Shown here piece after piece: positions 15,656 to 25,057 of a DNA stretch of 64,000 nt. The stretch is from Actinospineispora acaciae DSM 45401. Its GTDB lineage: Bacteria; Actinomycetota; Actinomycetes; Mycobacteriales; Pseudonocardiaceae. The position numbers and the translations under genes are program-made. A model generated the notes under the pieces. It was not told the DNA's origin, ran no database searches, and saw only the letters and a list, made by a program, of their open reading frames with translations. Position 1 is the stretch's first letter, and each line of letters opens with the position of its first letter. Location: positions 62,001 through 126,000 of the forward strand of contig NZ_JIAI01000016.1 in assembly GCF_000620785.1 (NCBI RefSeq). The letters are read 5' to 3'.

Positions 15656-18427
15656 TCACGCCGCGCCGATGGACACCACACCCCGTCGAATCGCGTGCAC
15701 CGCGCGCTCCGCCGCGCCACCCACCGCATCGGACGGACCGGCCACCTCAGCGATCTGGTCGAGCAGGTCGACCACCTGGCGGCACCAGCGCACGAAGTCG
15801 CCGGCGGACAGCTCCTGGCCGTTCTCGTCGGCGGCGGTGAGCACGGCGGCCAGCGACTGCCCGCGCGCCCAGCGGTAGACCGGCCAGGCGAACCCGAGGT
15901 CGGGCTCGCGGGTCCGGTCCACCTTGTGCCGGCGCTCGTCGGACTCCAGCTCGGACCACAGCCGCACGGTGGCCTCCAGCGCGGACGCCACCGGGCCGGC
16001 CGGCACCCTGGCCATCCCGCCCTCCACCCGCCGCGACTCGTACACCAGCGCGGACGCCACGGCGGCCAGCTCGGGCGGCTCCAGGCCGTCCCACACGCCG
16101 TGGCGCAGGCACTCGGCCGCGAGCAGGTCCGACTCGCCCCAGAGCCGGGACAGCACCTCCCCGTGCGGCGTGACCGTGTCGCCGTCCAGATACGAGCGCT
16201 CGCGCAGCAGCGCGGTGATCCGGTCGAACGCGCGGACCAGCGAGTGGGTGGTGGCGCGGACCTGCTGGCGCAGCCGCTCGGTGTCCCGTTCCAGCCGGTC
16301 GTGGCGCTCGGCCCAGCGCGCGTGCGCCTCCCGGTCGTCACAGCCGTGGCAGGGGTGCGCGCGCATCTGGCGGCGCAGCTCGGCCAGCTCGCGGTCGTCG
16401 GCGGCGTCCGAGCGGCGCTTGCGGGGGGCGGCGGGCGGCCGGATGCCGGTGTTGCGCAGGCTGGAGGCCAGGTCGCGGCGGACCCGGGGCACCCGGTGCT
16501 CCACCCGCTTGGGCAGCCGCATCCGGCCGAGCACCTCGACCGGGCCGGTGAAGTCGGCGGCGGACAGGCGCCCGGCCCAGCGGTCCTCGGTGAGCACCAG
16601 CGGGTGCGGCTCGCCGGGCTGGTCCAGGCCGGGGTCGAGCACCACCGCCAGCCCGGCGCGGCGGCCGGTGGGCACCGCGATCACGTCTCCGGGGCGCAGA
16701 ACCGCCAGCGAGTCGGAGGTGGCCGCCCGCCGGGCCGCCGCGCTGCCCCTGCTCAGCGCCCGCTCCCGCTCGCCGATGCGCCGGCGCAGCGAGGCGTACT
16801 CCGCGAAGTCGCCAAGGTGGCAATGCATGGACGCGGCGTAGCCGGCGAGCGCCTCGGCGTTGTGCTCGATCTTGCGGGACACCCCGACCACCGAGCGGTC
16901 CGCCTGGAACTGGGCGAAGGACTGCTCCAACAGCACCCGCGACTCCTCGGCGCCCAGCCGGCCGAGCAGGTTGACGGCCATGTTGTAGCCGGGACGGAAG
17001 GAGCTGCGCAGCGGGTAGGTCCGGGTGGACGCCAGCCCGGCCACCTGCACCGGGTCCACCCCGGGCTGCCAGACGACGACGGCGTGGCCCTCGATGTCGA
17101 TGCCGCGCCGCCCGGCGCGGCCGGTGAGCTGGGTGTACTCCCCCGGGGTCAGCTCGGCGTGCGACTCGCCGTTGTACTTCACCAGCCGCTCCAGCACCAC
17201 CGTCCGGGCCGGCATGTTGATGCCCAGCGCGAGCGTCTCGGTGGCGAACACGCACTTGACCAGGCCGAGGGTGAACAGCTCCTCCACCGTCTCCTTGAAC
17301 GCCGGCAGCAGCCCGGCGTGGTGCGCCGCCACGCCGCGCTCCAGCGCCTCGCGCCACTCCCAGAAGCCGAGCACCCCCAGGTCCGCCTCGGGCAGCTCGG
17401 AGGTGCGGGCGGTGACGATCTCGCGGACGCGCGCGGCCTCCTCGTCGGTGCACAGGCGCAGCCCGGAGCGCACGCACTGGCCTACCGCCGCATCGCAGCC
17501 GGCCCGGCTGAACACGAACGTGATCGCCGGCAGCAGCCCGTCGCGGTCCAGCCTGTCGATCACGCTCACCCGCGACGGCGGCCGGAACCGCTCGGCGCGC
17601 TGCCCACCAACCCGCCCACCGACCCGCCCGCCGCCGCGCCGCCCGCCGGAGCGCCCGCGCGGCCGGTCCCAGCCGGCGAACCGCCTGCCCTGCTCCTCGG
17701 CGTGCCGGACCAGGCCCGGGTCAACCCGCAGCCGCCCGGAGGTGTCCTCGCCGGCGAACAGGTCGAACAGCCGGGAGCCGACCATCATGTGCTGCCACAG
17801 CGGCACCGGCCGGTGTTCGTCCACCACCACCGCGGTGTCCCCGCGCACCGCGACCAGCCAGTCGCCGAACTCCTCGGCGTTGCTCACCGTCGCGGACAGA
17901 CCGACCACCGCCACGTCCGACGGCAGGTGCAGGATGACCTCCTCCCACACCGCGCCCCGGAACCTGTCGGCCAGGTAGTGCACCTCGTCGAGCACCACGT
18001 AGCCCAGCCCGTACAGCGTGGGCGAGCCGGCGTAGAGCATGTTGCGCAGCACCTCGGTGGTCATCACCACCACCGGCGCGTGGCCGTTGATCGAGGTGTC
18101 CCCGGTCAGCAGGCCGACCTGGTCGGGGCCGTAGCGGGCGACCAGGTCGGCGTACTTCTGGTTGGACAGCGCCTTGATCGGCGTGGTGTAGAAGCACTTC
18201 GCGCCCTGGGCGAGCGCCAGGTGCACGGCGAACTCCCCGACGACCGTCTTGCCGGCCCCGGTGGGCGCGCAGACCAGCACGCCGTGCCCGTCCTCCAGCG
18301 CGGCGCAGGCGTCACGCTGGAACGGGTCGAGGTCGAACGGCAGGATGCCGGCGAAGTCGGCGAGCCGGGGCCGGGCGGCACGATCCCGGGACTCGGCGTA
18401 CGCCTGGGCGGGAGAACGGCTGGCCAC
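15656..18427 (-). CDS. helY: Ski2/Mtr4-like DEAD/DEAH RNA helicase HelY
   Basis: This 923-residue superfamily 2 helicase has CAPTGAGKT (Walker A, about residue 54), VVLDEVHYLADRFRG (DEVH box), GLSATVSN (motif III) and QLTGRAGRRGID (motif VI), followed by an Mtr4-like C-terminal region. Homologues unwind RNA with 3'-5' polarity and are thought to assist RNA turnover. The position directly after tatA-tatC is the same as in mycobacteria. A run rich in Gly and Arg near residues 255-282 (GRSGGRRGGGRVGGRVGG) interrupts the second RecA domain and looks like a species-specific insertion. GGGAGG immediately precedes GTG 18427. Confidence 0.93.
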   Translation of the reverse strand: MASRSPAQAYAESRDRAARPRLADFAGILPFDLDPFQRDACAALEDGHGVLVCAPTGAGKTVVGEFAVHLALAQGAKCFYTTPIKALSNQKYADLVARYGPDQVGLLTGDTSINGHAPVVVMTTEVLRNMLYAGSPTLYGLGYVVLDEVHYLADRFRGAVWEEVILHLPSDVAVVGLSATVSNAEEFGDWLVAVRGDTAVVVDEHRPVPLWQHMMVGSRLFDLFAGEDTSGRLRVDPGLVRHAEEQGRRFAGWDRPRGRSGGRRGGGRVGGRVGGQRAERFRPPSRVSVIDRLDRDGLLPAITFVFSRAGCDAAVGQCVRSGLRLCTDEEAARVREIVTARTSELPEADLGVLGFWEWREALERGVAAHHAGLLPAFKETVEELFTLGLVKCVFATETLALGINMPARTVVLERLVKYNGESHAELTPGEYTQLTGRAGRRGIDIEGHAVVVWQPGVDPVQVAGLASTRTYPLRSSFRPGYNMAVNLLGRLGAEESRVLLEQSFAQFQADRSVVGVSRKIEHNAEALAGYAASMHCHLGDFAEYASLRRRIGERERALSRGSAAARRAATSDSLAVLRPGDVIAVPTGRRAGLAVVLDPGLDQPGEPHPLVLTEDRWAGRLSAADFTGPVEVLGRMRLPKRVEHRVPRVRRDLASSLRNTGIRPPAAPRKRRSDAADDRELAELRRQMRAHPCHGCDDREAHARWAERHDRLERDTERLRQQVRATTHSLVRAFDRITALLRERSYLDGDTVTPHGEVLSRLWGESDLLAAECLRHGVWDGLEPPELAAVASALVYESRRVEGGMARVPAGPVASALEATVRLWSELESDERRHKVDRTREPDLGFAWPVYRWARGQSLAAVLTAADENGQELSAGDFVRWCRQVVDLLDQIAEVAGPSDAVGGAAERAVHAIRRGVVSIGAA

Positions 18428-18463
18428 CCTCCCAGAGTGTCATACGGTACCGGCCCCGGTCGC

Positions 18464-19405
18464 TCAGGTCGCGTCGTCGTAGCGGGGCGGCGACGACCCA
18501 GGTATCTCAGTGGGCTCGGGGATCTCGCTGGGCTCGGTGTCGATCGGGGACGGCTGGTCGGGGTCCCAGGCGCCCCAGCCCTCCTCGGCCTCGCGGCGTT
18601 CCTTGCGGCGGTCGTGCACCCTGGCGATCTGGATGGACACCTCGAACAGCACGGTCAGCGCGAGCGCCAGCGCGGTCATCGAGATCGGGTCGCCGCCCGG
18701 GGTGGCGATGGCCGCGAACACGAACAACCCGAAGATCAGCCCGCGCCGCCACTTGCGCAGCTTGTCGTAGCTGACCACACCGACCCGGTTCAGCATGACC
18801 ACCAGCAGCGGCAGCTCGAAGCTCACCCCGAAGATCAGCAGCAGCGCGATGAGCAGCCCGAAGTAGCTCTCGCCGGTCAGCAGCGTGGTCTGCACGTCCG
18901 AGCTGATGGACAGCAGGAACTGCAACGCCTGGCGCACCACGTAGTAGGCCATCGCGGCGCCGGCCAGGAACAGCACGGCGGCGCTGGACACGAAGGTGAC
19001 CGCGAACTTTCGTTCTTTGACGTACAGCCCGGGCGTGATGAACGCCCACAGCTGGTAGAACCAGATCGGGCAGGACAGCACCACGCCCGCCGCGATGCCG
19101 ACCCGCATCCGCAGCGAGAACTGGTCGAACGCGGAGATGCCGAACAGCGTGCAGCCCCGGTCCGCCGTGACGGACGGGCGGATCGAGGGCGGCAGCTCGC
19201 AGTACGGCCCCTTGAGCAGGTCACCCAGGCTGGGGCCGCCGAAGAACCCGGTGGCGAACCAGATGTAGCCGACGATCGACATGGCCACCACCGCGACCAG
19301 CGCGACGGCCAGCCGGTTGCGCAGCTCGTAGAGGTGCTCGAGCAGCGTCATGGTGCCGTCGGGGTTCTCCCGGCGGCGGCGACGGCGAGCTATCGGGTTC
19401 CACAC
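18464..19405 (-). CDS. tatC: Twin-arginine translocase subunit TatC
   Basis: A 313-residue, six-helix membrane protein begins with an arginine-rich stretch and MTLLEHLYELRNRL, the conserved TatC N-terminal signal-recognition site, whose Glu binds the twin-arginine motif. FYQLWAFITPGLYVKERK and FGVSFELPLLVVMLNRVGVV are the other hallmark segments. The C-terminal 60 residues form an acidic, proline-rich cytoplasmic tail longer than in many TatC proteins. It forms the receptor of the Tat pathway that exports folded proteins. It is nine bases downstream of tatA, so the two are co-transcribed. No tatB gene is in the window. Confidence 0.95.
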   Translation of the reverse strand: MWNPIARRRRRRENPDGTMTLLEHLYELRNRLAVALVAVVAMSIVGYIWFATGFFGGPSLGDLLKGPYCELPPSIRPSVTADRGCTLFGISAFDQFSLRMRVGIAAGVVLSCPIWFYQLWAFITPGLYVKERKFAVTFVSSAAVLFLAGAAMAYYVVRQALQFLLSISSDVQTTLLTGESYFGLLIALLLIFGVSFELPLLVVMLNRVGVVSYDKLRKWRRGLIFGLFVFAAIATPGGDPISMTALALALTVLFEVSIQIARVHDRRKERREAEEGWGAWDPDQPSPIDTEPSEIPEPTEIPGSSPPRYDDAT

Positions 19406-19414
19406 GGAAGGGTG

Positions 19415-19666
19415 CTATCGCGGGCTGCCGTTGGCGTGGCCGTCTCGCTGCTCGGCGGCCTCGGCGACGCGAGGCGCCGGCGGAGTGTCGGCGGGCTTGT
19501 CCTCGGGCTTGTCGTCGGCCTTGTCGTCGGCTTTCAAGCCCTTCATCTCGCCCTTGAACACCCTGGCGGACTGGCCGACGGCGCGGGCCATCTCGGGCAG
19601 CCGCTTGGCGCCGAACAGCAACACCACTACCCCGACGAGGATGAGCCATTCCCAACCGCCCGGCAT
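19415..19666 (-). CDS. tatA: Twin-arginine translocase subunit TatA
   Basis: The 83-residue protein has a short N-terminal membrane helix (WEWLILVGVVVLLFGAKRLPE), the FGxxRLPE hinge, an amphipathic helix (ARAVGQSARVFKGEMKGLK) and a charged tail with repeated DDKxxDKP units. TatA oligomers form the transport pore with TatC. ATG 19666 follows GAGAGGAG at good spacing; the longer upstream frame is antisense noise. It precedes tatC by nine bases. Confidence 0.93.
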   Translation of the reverse strand: MPGGWEWLILVGVVVLLFGAKRLPEMARAVGQSARVFKGEMKGLKADDKADDKPEDKPADTPPAPRVAEAAEQRDGHANGSPR

Positions 19667-19707
19667 GATGCGCTCCTCTCGCGGGGGATGTGTCGGTGCA
19701 GCCGATG

Positions 19708-19944
19708 TTACGCGTCGTGGTCGGTGGGGGCGGCCGGGCCGTGCCGTCGGGCCCGGTGCTCGGCCCGCCAGGCGGAGAGCTCCGCCGCGCCGGCCCGCAG
19801 CCTGGTCCTCCTGCCGTCCAGCGCCACGCTCAGGGTATGCGCGGCGGCGCGGGCGCGGTGCAGCGCCCCGACCAGGCCGGCCACCAGCAGCGCCAGCCCG
19901 ATGATCCCCACGACCAGCAGCACCGAGGTCGGCAGCCATCCCAT
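19708..19944 (-). CDS. Small single-pass membrane protein
   Basis: This 78-residue ORF encodes an N-terminal helix (VLLVVGIIGLALLVAGLVGAL) followed by a basic, alanine-rich cytoplasmic segment with ALDGRRTRLRAGAAELSAWR. It lies between pafC and tatA in the same direction, with 25 bp to pafC. The hydrophobic helix and conserved gene order support it as real, but no function is known. Confidence 0.55.
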   Translation of the reverse strand: MGWLPTSVLLVVGIIGLALLVAGLVGALHRARAAAHTLSVALDGRRTRLRAGAAELSAWRAEHRARRHGPAAPTDHDA

Positions 19945-19969
19945 GACCGCAACCGTAGCGGGCCCGTGA

Positions 19970-20932
19970 TCAGCCGGTCACGCCGTCCAAAGCCGCCTTC
20001 GCACGCTCCGCGACCGCGGCCCGCAACTCCAGCGGCCGCAGCACCTGGGCGTGTCCGCCCAGCCCGAGCACCAGGCGCACCAGCCAGGCGTCGTCGGTGA
20101 ACCGGAGCCTGACCTCGGCCCGGCCGTCGTCGCGGTCCAGCACGTCGTCGACCGGGTAGTACTCGGCCACCCAGCGCGCCTCCCGCTCCAGCAGCAGCAC
20201 CGCCTCGCGCTGCTCCGGGGCCGGGCGGAACAGCCCGGCGGAGATGTCCGTCGGCCGCGCCGACCGGGGCGGCGCCGCCGGTTCGGCCAGTTCGTGCACG
20301 TCGTCCACCCGGTCCAGGCGGAACAGCCGTACCGCCTCCGCGGAGCGGCACCACGCCTCCAGGTAACCGCGCCCCTCGACCAGCAGCAGCCGCATCGGGT
20401 CGACGGTGCGCTCCCCCACCACGTCCCGCGACGCCGTGTAGTACCTGATCCGCAGCGCCCGCCGCCGGTCCAACGCCGCCCGCACCGCCGACGTCGTCTC
20501 CTCCTCGCGAGACGTCAACCCCACCGCGACACCGGTCGGCGTGCCCCCCGCCCCCACCGCGCTCTCGATCTTCGCAACGGCCCGGCGGACCACGTCGGTG
20601 TCCACGATCCCCGGCACGTCGGCCAGCGCCCGCAGCGCGACCAGCAGGGACGTCGCCTCGGCGGTGGTCAGCCGCAGCGGGCGGCGCATCCCGGCGTCCT
20701 CGGTCACCGTCACCACGTCGCCGGAGAACGACAGGTCGACCAGGTCGCCCGGCCCGTAGCCGGGGAGCCCGCACATCCAGAGCAGCTCCATGTCCCGGCG
20801 CAGCTGCTTCTCGGACACCCCGAAGTCGGACGCCGCCTCCTCCACCCGCACCCCAGGATGCGCCAGCAGGTACGGCACCAGCGACAACAGCCGTGGCAGC
20901 CGGGCGGCCAGCGCGAGCGGGCTCGGAGTCAC
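19970..20932 (-). CDS. pafC: WYL-domain transcriptional activator PafC
   Basis: The 320-residue protein has an N-terminal winged helix (LLSLVPYLLAHPGVRVEEAA, FGVSEKQLRRDMELL), a WYL domain with the EGRGYLEAWC and VRLFRLDRV segments, and the WYL C-terminal extension. With PafB it forms the PafBC regulator that turns on RecA/LexA-independent DNA-damage genes in mycobacteria. GTG 20932 overlaps the pafB stop by four bases (GTGA), so the two subunits are translationally coupled. Confidence 0.9.
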   Translation of the reverse strand: MTPSPLALAARLPRLLSLVPYLLAHPGVRVEEAASDFGVSEKQLRRDMELLWMCGLPGYGPGDLVDLSFSGDVVTVTEDAGMRRPLRLTTAEATSLLVALRALADVPGIVDTDVVRRAVAKIESAVGAGGTPTGVAVGLTSREEETTSAVRAALDRRRALRIRYYTASRDVVGERTVDPMRLLLVEGRGYLEAWCRSAEAVRLFRLDRVDDVHELAEPAAPPRSARPTDISAGLFRPAPEQREAVLLLEREARWVAEYYPVDDVLDRDDGRAEVRLRFTDDAWLVRLVLGLGGHAQVLRPLELRAAVAERAKAALDGVTG

Positions 20933-21948
20933 CGCACTCCCCCACCCACCTCGACCGGAGCGGGCGCCAACGGCTCGGCGTGCGCCCTGGCGGCCGCCAG
21001 CCACCCCTGCCGCACCGCGTCGGCCAGCTCCGGCGGCTCCAGGACCACCACGTCGGGGCCGTGCCCGCCCACCCAGCGCGCCACCGTCTCCGGGTTGCGC
21101 AGCTCCAGCTCCAGCACGTCCCCCGGCCGGCCGCCGTGCTCCATCGGGCCGGTCAGCCGCCCGAGCCGGCGCAGCCCGACCGCCCGCCCGGCGGCCACCC
21201 ACACCCTGGCCACCCCGGTCACCGGCGGCGGCCCCGCCGTGCGCCGCACCAGCGCCACCAGGTCGGTCCCGTCGGGCACCCGGACCGCGCCGGTGGGGCC
21301 GACCGCGCTGACCGGCTCCTCGATGCGGGACAGCCGGAAGCAGCGGGTGTCGTCCCGGTCCCGGTCATGGCCGACCAGATACCACCGCCCGCGCCAGCTC
21401 ACCACGCCCCACGGCTCCACCGTGCGCAGCCGGGCGTCCGCGGTCGGGTTCGGCCGGTGCTCGAACGTCACCACCCGGCCGGCCTGCACGGCGGCCAGCA
21501 GGGGCGCGAACGCCGGCTCGGTGGCGCTCACCCTCGGCTCCACGCCCATGCCGGCCGACTCGTCCACCTCCACGCCGGCCGCGCGCAGCTTCACCAGCGC
21601 GCCCCTGGCCGCCCCGGCCAGCTCCGGGGAGTCCCACAGCCGGGCGGCCAGCGCCACCGCGGCCGCCTCGTCGGGTGCCAGCTCGACGTCGCCCAGCTCG
21701 TAGTCCTGCCGCGCGATCCGGTACCCGTCCACCGTGTCGAACATCGAGCGCCGGCCGGTCTCCAGCGGGATGCCGAGGTCGCGCAGCTCGGCCTTGTCCC
21801 GCTCCCACATCCGGAAGAACGCCTCGTCCGAGGTCGCGTTGGCGTACCCGGGGACGATCGCCCTGATCCGCTCGGCGGTGAGGAACTGCCGGGTGGAGAG
21901 CAGGCAGAGCACCAGGTTCACCAGGCGCTCGGCACGGGCTGAGGACAC
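20929..21948 (-). CDS. pafB: WYL-domain transcriptional activator PafB
   Basis: This 339-residue partner of PafC has an N-terminal HTH (ERLVNLVLCLLSTRQFLTAE), a FFRMWERDKAELRDLGIPLE segment typical of PafB, and a WYL domain with RGRWYLVGHDRDRDDTRCFR. The C-terminal extension follows. It lies 58 bp after pafA. Naming follows the conserved pafA-pafB-pafC order. The nearby RecB-like exonuclease gene has a promoter of the type PafBC recognises. Confidence 0.92.
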   Translation of the reverse strand: MSSARAERLVNLVLCLLSTRQFLTAERIRAIVPGYANATSDEAFFRMWERDKAELRDLGIPLETGRRSMFDTVDGYRIARQDYELGDVELAPDEAAAVALAARLWDSPELAGAARGALVKLRAAGVEVDESAGMGVEPRVSATEPAFAPLLAAVQAGRVVTFEHRPNPTADARLRTVEPWGVVSWRGRWYLVGHDRDRDDTRCFRLSRIEEPVSAVGPTGAVRVPDGTDLVALVRRTAGPPPVTGVARVWVAAGRAVGLRRLGRLTGPMEHGGRPGDVLELELRNPETVARWVGGHGPDVVVLEPPELADAVRQGWLAAARAHAEPLAPAPVEVGGGVR

Positions 21949-22006
21949 GTCATGCAGGGTATCGCCCGCGCGCCCGGAGACGTGGCGACACGTCGCCGCC
22001 GCGTGA

Positions 22007-23368
22007 CTAGAGGGACGCGATGAGGCGATCCACCCGCTCGTCCACCGACCGGAACGGGTCCTTGCAGAGCACTGTCCGCTGGGCCTGGTCGTTCAGCTTG
22101 AGGTGTACCCAGTCGACGGTGAAGTCCCGGCCGGCGGCCTGGGCGGCGGCGATGAAGTCACCGCGCAGCTTGGCCCTGGTGGTCTGCGGCGGGGTGTCCT
22201 TGGCCGCCTCGATCTCGCCGTCGTCGGTGACCCGGTCGACCATGCTCTTGCGCTGCAGCATGTCGAACAGGCCCCGGCCTCGGCGGATGTCGTGGTAGGC
22301 CAGGTCCAGCTGGGCGATCCGGGCGCTGGACAGCTCCAGGTTATGGCGCTGGCGGTAGCGGTCGACCAGCCGCCGCTTGATCGCCCAGTCGATCTCGCGG
22401 TCGATCAGCGAGAGGTCCTGGCGCTCCACCGCGTCCAGGGTCCGGCCCCACAGCTCCAGCACCCGCTCGGTGGTGCGGTCCGACCGCCCGACCGACGCCA
22501 CGTGCTCCACGGCGCGGGCGTAGTACTCGCGCTGGATGTCCAGCGCGCTGGCCTCCCGGCCGCCGGCGAGGCGCACCGGGCGGCGGCCGGTCAGGTCGTG
22601 GCTGATCTCCCGGATCGCCCGGATCGGGTTGTCCAGGGTGAAGTCCCGGAACTGCACGCCGTGCTCGATCATGTCCAGCACCAGGGTGGCCGAGCCGACC
22701 TTGAGCAGCGTGGTCACCTCGGACATGTTCGAGTCGCCGACGATGACGTGCAGCCGCCGGTAGCGCTCGGCGTCCGCGTGTGGCTCGTCGCGGGTGTTGA
22801 TGATCGGCCGGGACCGGGTGGTCGCCGAGGAGACGCCCTCCCAGATGTGCTCGGCCCGCTGGGACAGGCAGTACACCGCCCCGCGCGGGGTCTGCAGCAC
22901 CTTGCCGGCGCCGCAGATGAGCTGGCGGGTGACCAGGAACGGCAGCAGCACGTCCGCGATCCTGGAAAACTCACCGGCACGAGCCACCAAATAGTTCTCG
23001 TGGCAGCCGTAGGAGTTGCCCGCCGAGTCGGTGTTGTTCTTGAACAGGTAGATGTCCCCGCCGATGCCCTCGTCGATCAGCCGCCGCTCGGCGTCGACCA
23101 GCAGGTCCTCCAGGATCCGCTCGCCGGCCTTGTCGTGGGCGACCAGCTGGGTCAGCGAGTCGCACTCCGCCGTGGCGTACTCCGGGTGCGATCCCACGTC
23201 CAGGTACAGCCTGGACCCGTTGCGCAGGAACACGTTCGAGGAACGCCCCCAGGAGACCACCCTGCGGAAGAGGTACCGAGCCACCTCGTCCGGGGACAAT
23301 CGCCGCTGGCCATGGAAGGTGCAGGTGACCCCGAACTCGGTCTCGACACCATAGATCCGCCGGTTCAT
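22007..23368 (-). CDS. pafA: Pup--protein ligase PafA
   Basis: The 453-residue enzyme begins with MNRRIYGVETEFGVTCTF, the glutamine-synthetase-like ATP/Mg site, and keeps LYLFKNNTDSAGNSYGCHEN-type motifs (IYLFKNNTDSAGNSYGCHEN here) and NTRDEPHADAERYRRLHVI. PafA activates the Pup C-terminal glutamate with ATP and links it to lysines of substrates. The length equals that of typical PafA. ATG 23368 is certain; upstream in-frame codons run into the promoter. Separation from the prc genes by the PAP2-kinase fusion is unlike a simple operon. Confidence 0.96.
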   Translation of the reverse strand: MNRRIYGVETEFGVTCTFHGQRRLSPDEVARYLFRRVVSWGRSSNVFLRNGSRLYLDVGSHPEYATAECDSLTQLVAHDKAGERILEDLLVDAERRLIDEGIGGDIYLFKNNTDSAGNSYGCHENYLVARAGEFSRIADVLLPFLVTRQLICGAGKVLQTPRGAVYCLSQRAEHIWEGVSSATTRSRPIINTRDEPHADAERYRRLHVIVGDSNMSEVTTLLKVGSATLVLDMIEHGVQFRDFTLDNPIRAIREISHDLTGRRPVRLAGGREASALDIQREYYARAVEHVASVGRSDRTTERVLELWGRTLDAVERQDLSLIDREIDWAIKRRLVDRYRQRHNLELSSARIAQLDLAYHDIRRGRGLFDMLQRKSMVDRVTDDGEIEAAKDTPPQTTRAKLRGDFIAAAQAAGRDFTVDWVHLKLNDQAQRTVLCKDPFRSVDERVDRLIASL

Positions 23369-23390
23369 CGCTTCAGCGTAAGCGCGACTC

Positions 23391-23486
23391 GCACCGCACG
23401 GGAAGCAACGAGGCACAGAGCGCCCAAACAGCCCCGCCGGCGAGTGAGGCGACAGACACAGCGCGGGGCACCGCACGGAAAGCAAC
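23391..23486. repeat. Pair of 19-nt direct repeats in the pafA upstream region
   Basis: GCACCGCACGGGAAGCAAC at 23391-23409 recurs at 23468-23486 with a single A-for-G difference. The copies lie 77 bp apart in the 137-bp divergent region between pafA and the PAP2-kinase gene. Paired copies suggest a regulator or a small duplication. Confidence 0.6.
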
Positions 23487-23505
23487 AGCGCAAGAGACAC
23501 ACCCG

Positions 23506-25056
23506 TTGGCGGCCCGTATCTTCGAGCCTGTGATCGCGTGGTTTCGGCGGATGTCCAGGAAGGTCGACGGGCTGGACCGGTCGACGCAGCGACGGCTGGC
23601 CAGGCTTCCCCCGACCGCGGCCGACCGGGTGCTCAAGCGCCTGACCAGGTCGGCGGACCACAGCCTGCTCTGGTTCGGGATCGCGGCGCTGCTCGCCACC
23701 CGCGCCGGCGTGACCCGGCGCGGCGCGCTGCGCGGGATCATCTCCATCGCCGGCGCGAGCGCGACCGCGAACGGCGTGCTCAAGCCGCTGCTGCCCCGCC
23801 GCCGCCCGCCCGCCGAGCCGCTGCCCCGCTCGCGGTGGCTGCAGGACCGGCCGACGTCCAGCTCGTTCCCGTCCGGGCACGCCGCCTCCGCCACCGCGTT
23901 CGCCACCGCCGTGGCCATGGAGAGCCCGCGCTCAGGGCTCGCGCTCGCGCCACTGGCCGCCGCCGTGGCGTACTCCAGGATCCACACCGGCGTGCACTGG
24001 GCCTCGGACGTGCTGGCCGGCGCGGCGGTCGGCGCCGGGTCCGCGCTGCTCACCCGGCACTGGTGGCCGGTGCGCGACAGCGACGAGGCGGCGGCGCGCC
24101 CGCTCGGCCGGGTGCCCGCGCTACCCGACGGCCAGGGCCTGGTCATCGCCGTCAACCCGCTGTCCGGGGACCCGTGGTACGACCCCACCGACGACATCAA
24201 GAAGGAGTTCCCGGCGGCCACCCTGATCCCGGTCCGGGAGGACACCGACCTGACCGCCCAGTTGGAGAGCGAGCTGGCGAAGGGCAGGGTCGAGGCGCTG
24301 GGCGTTGCCGGCGGGGACGGCACGGTGGCCGCTGTGGCCTCGGTCGCGCTGCGGCACCGGGTCCCGCTGGTGGTCGTCCCCGCCGGCACGCTCAACCACT
24401 TCGCCCGCGACGTCGGCGTCTACGACCTGCGCGAGGCGGTGGACGCCAGCGGCGCCGGCGAGGCGGTGGCGGTGAGCCTGGGGTTGGTCGACGTGGGCCG
24501 GCCCGGCTCGGAGACCACCCGGCTGTTCCTGAACACCGCCAGCCTGGGCTGCTACCCGGACGTGGTGCGGCTGCGCGACCGCTGGCGGCCCCGGTGGGGC
24601 AAGTGGCCGGCGTTCGTGGCCGCGCTGGTCACCGCGCTGCGGCGGGCGACCCCGCTGGAGGTGTCGCTGGACGGCGTGCGCTGCTCGGTCTGGACGCTGT
24701 TCGTGGGCAACGGCCCCTACCACCCGCTGGGCATGGTCCCGGCCTGGCGGCCTCGGCTGGACTCCGGCCTGCTCGACGTCAGGTGGCTGCGCGCGGACCT
24801 GCGCTGGTCCCGGCTGCGCGCGATCTTCGCCCTGGCCTTCGCCGCGCTCGGGCACAGCCGGGTCTACCGGCAGCGCGAGGTGGTCAGCCTGGACGTCCGG
24901 CTGCGCCGCCCCGAGGAGCTGGCCACCGACGGCGAGGTGGTCGACGAGGCCACCCGGTTCACCTTCCGGATCGCGCCGAGGTCCGTGCCGGTCTACCGCC
25001 GCGACGAGAACAACCCCCGCTGGGCCGACCGGGAGCGCCCCTACCAGCCCTGGTGA
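23506..25056 (+). CDS. PAP2 phosphatase fused to diacylglycerol/sphingosine kinase domain
   Basis: This 516-residue protein joins two lipid enzymes. Residues about 60-190 are a type 2 phosphatidic acid phosphatase: KPLLPRRRPP, SSSFPSGHAASATAF and SRIHTGVHWASDV are the three catalytic motifs. Residues about 210-500 are a diacylglycerol-kinase catalytic domain with GVAGGDGTVAAVAS and PAGTLNHFARDVG nucleotide-binding loops. The two activities are opposite, phosphate removal versus phosphate addition, and may act in turn on lipid carriers. TTG 23506 gives the full length; GTG 23530 is a plausible start. It is inserted between pafA and prcA and convergent with prcA, one base apart. Confidence 0.85.
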   Translation: MAARIFEPVIAWFRRMSRKVDGLDRSTQRRLARLPPTAADRVLKRLTRSADHSLLWFGIAALLATRAGVTRRGALRGIISIAGASATANGVLKPLLPRRRPPAEPLPRSRWLQDRPTSSSFPSGHAASATAFATAVAMESPRSGLALAPLAAAVAYSRIHTGVHWASDVLAGAAVGAGSALLTRHWWPVRDSDEAAARPLGRVPALPDGQGLVIAVNPLSGDPWYDPTDDIKKEFPAATLIPVREDTDLTAQLESELAKGRVEALGVAGGDGTVAAVASVALRHRVPLVVVPAGTLNHFARDVGVYDLREAVDASGAGEAVAVSLGLVDVGRPGSETTRLFLNTASLGCYPDVVRLRDRWRPRWGKWPAFVAALVTALRRATPLEVSLDGVRCSVWTLFVGNGPYHPLGMVPAWRPRLDSGLLDVRWLRADLRWSRLRAIFALAFAALGHSRVYRQREVVSLDVRLRRPEELATDGEVVDEATRFTFRIAPRSVPVYRRDENNPRWADRERPYQPW

Positions 25057-25057
25057 G

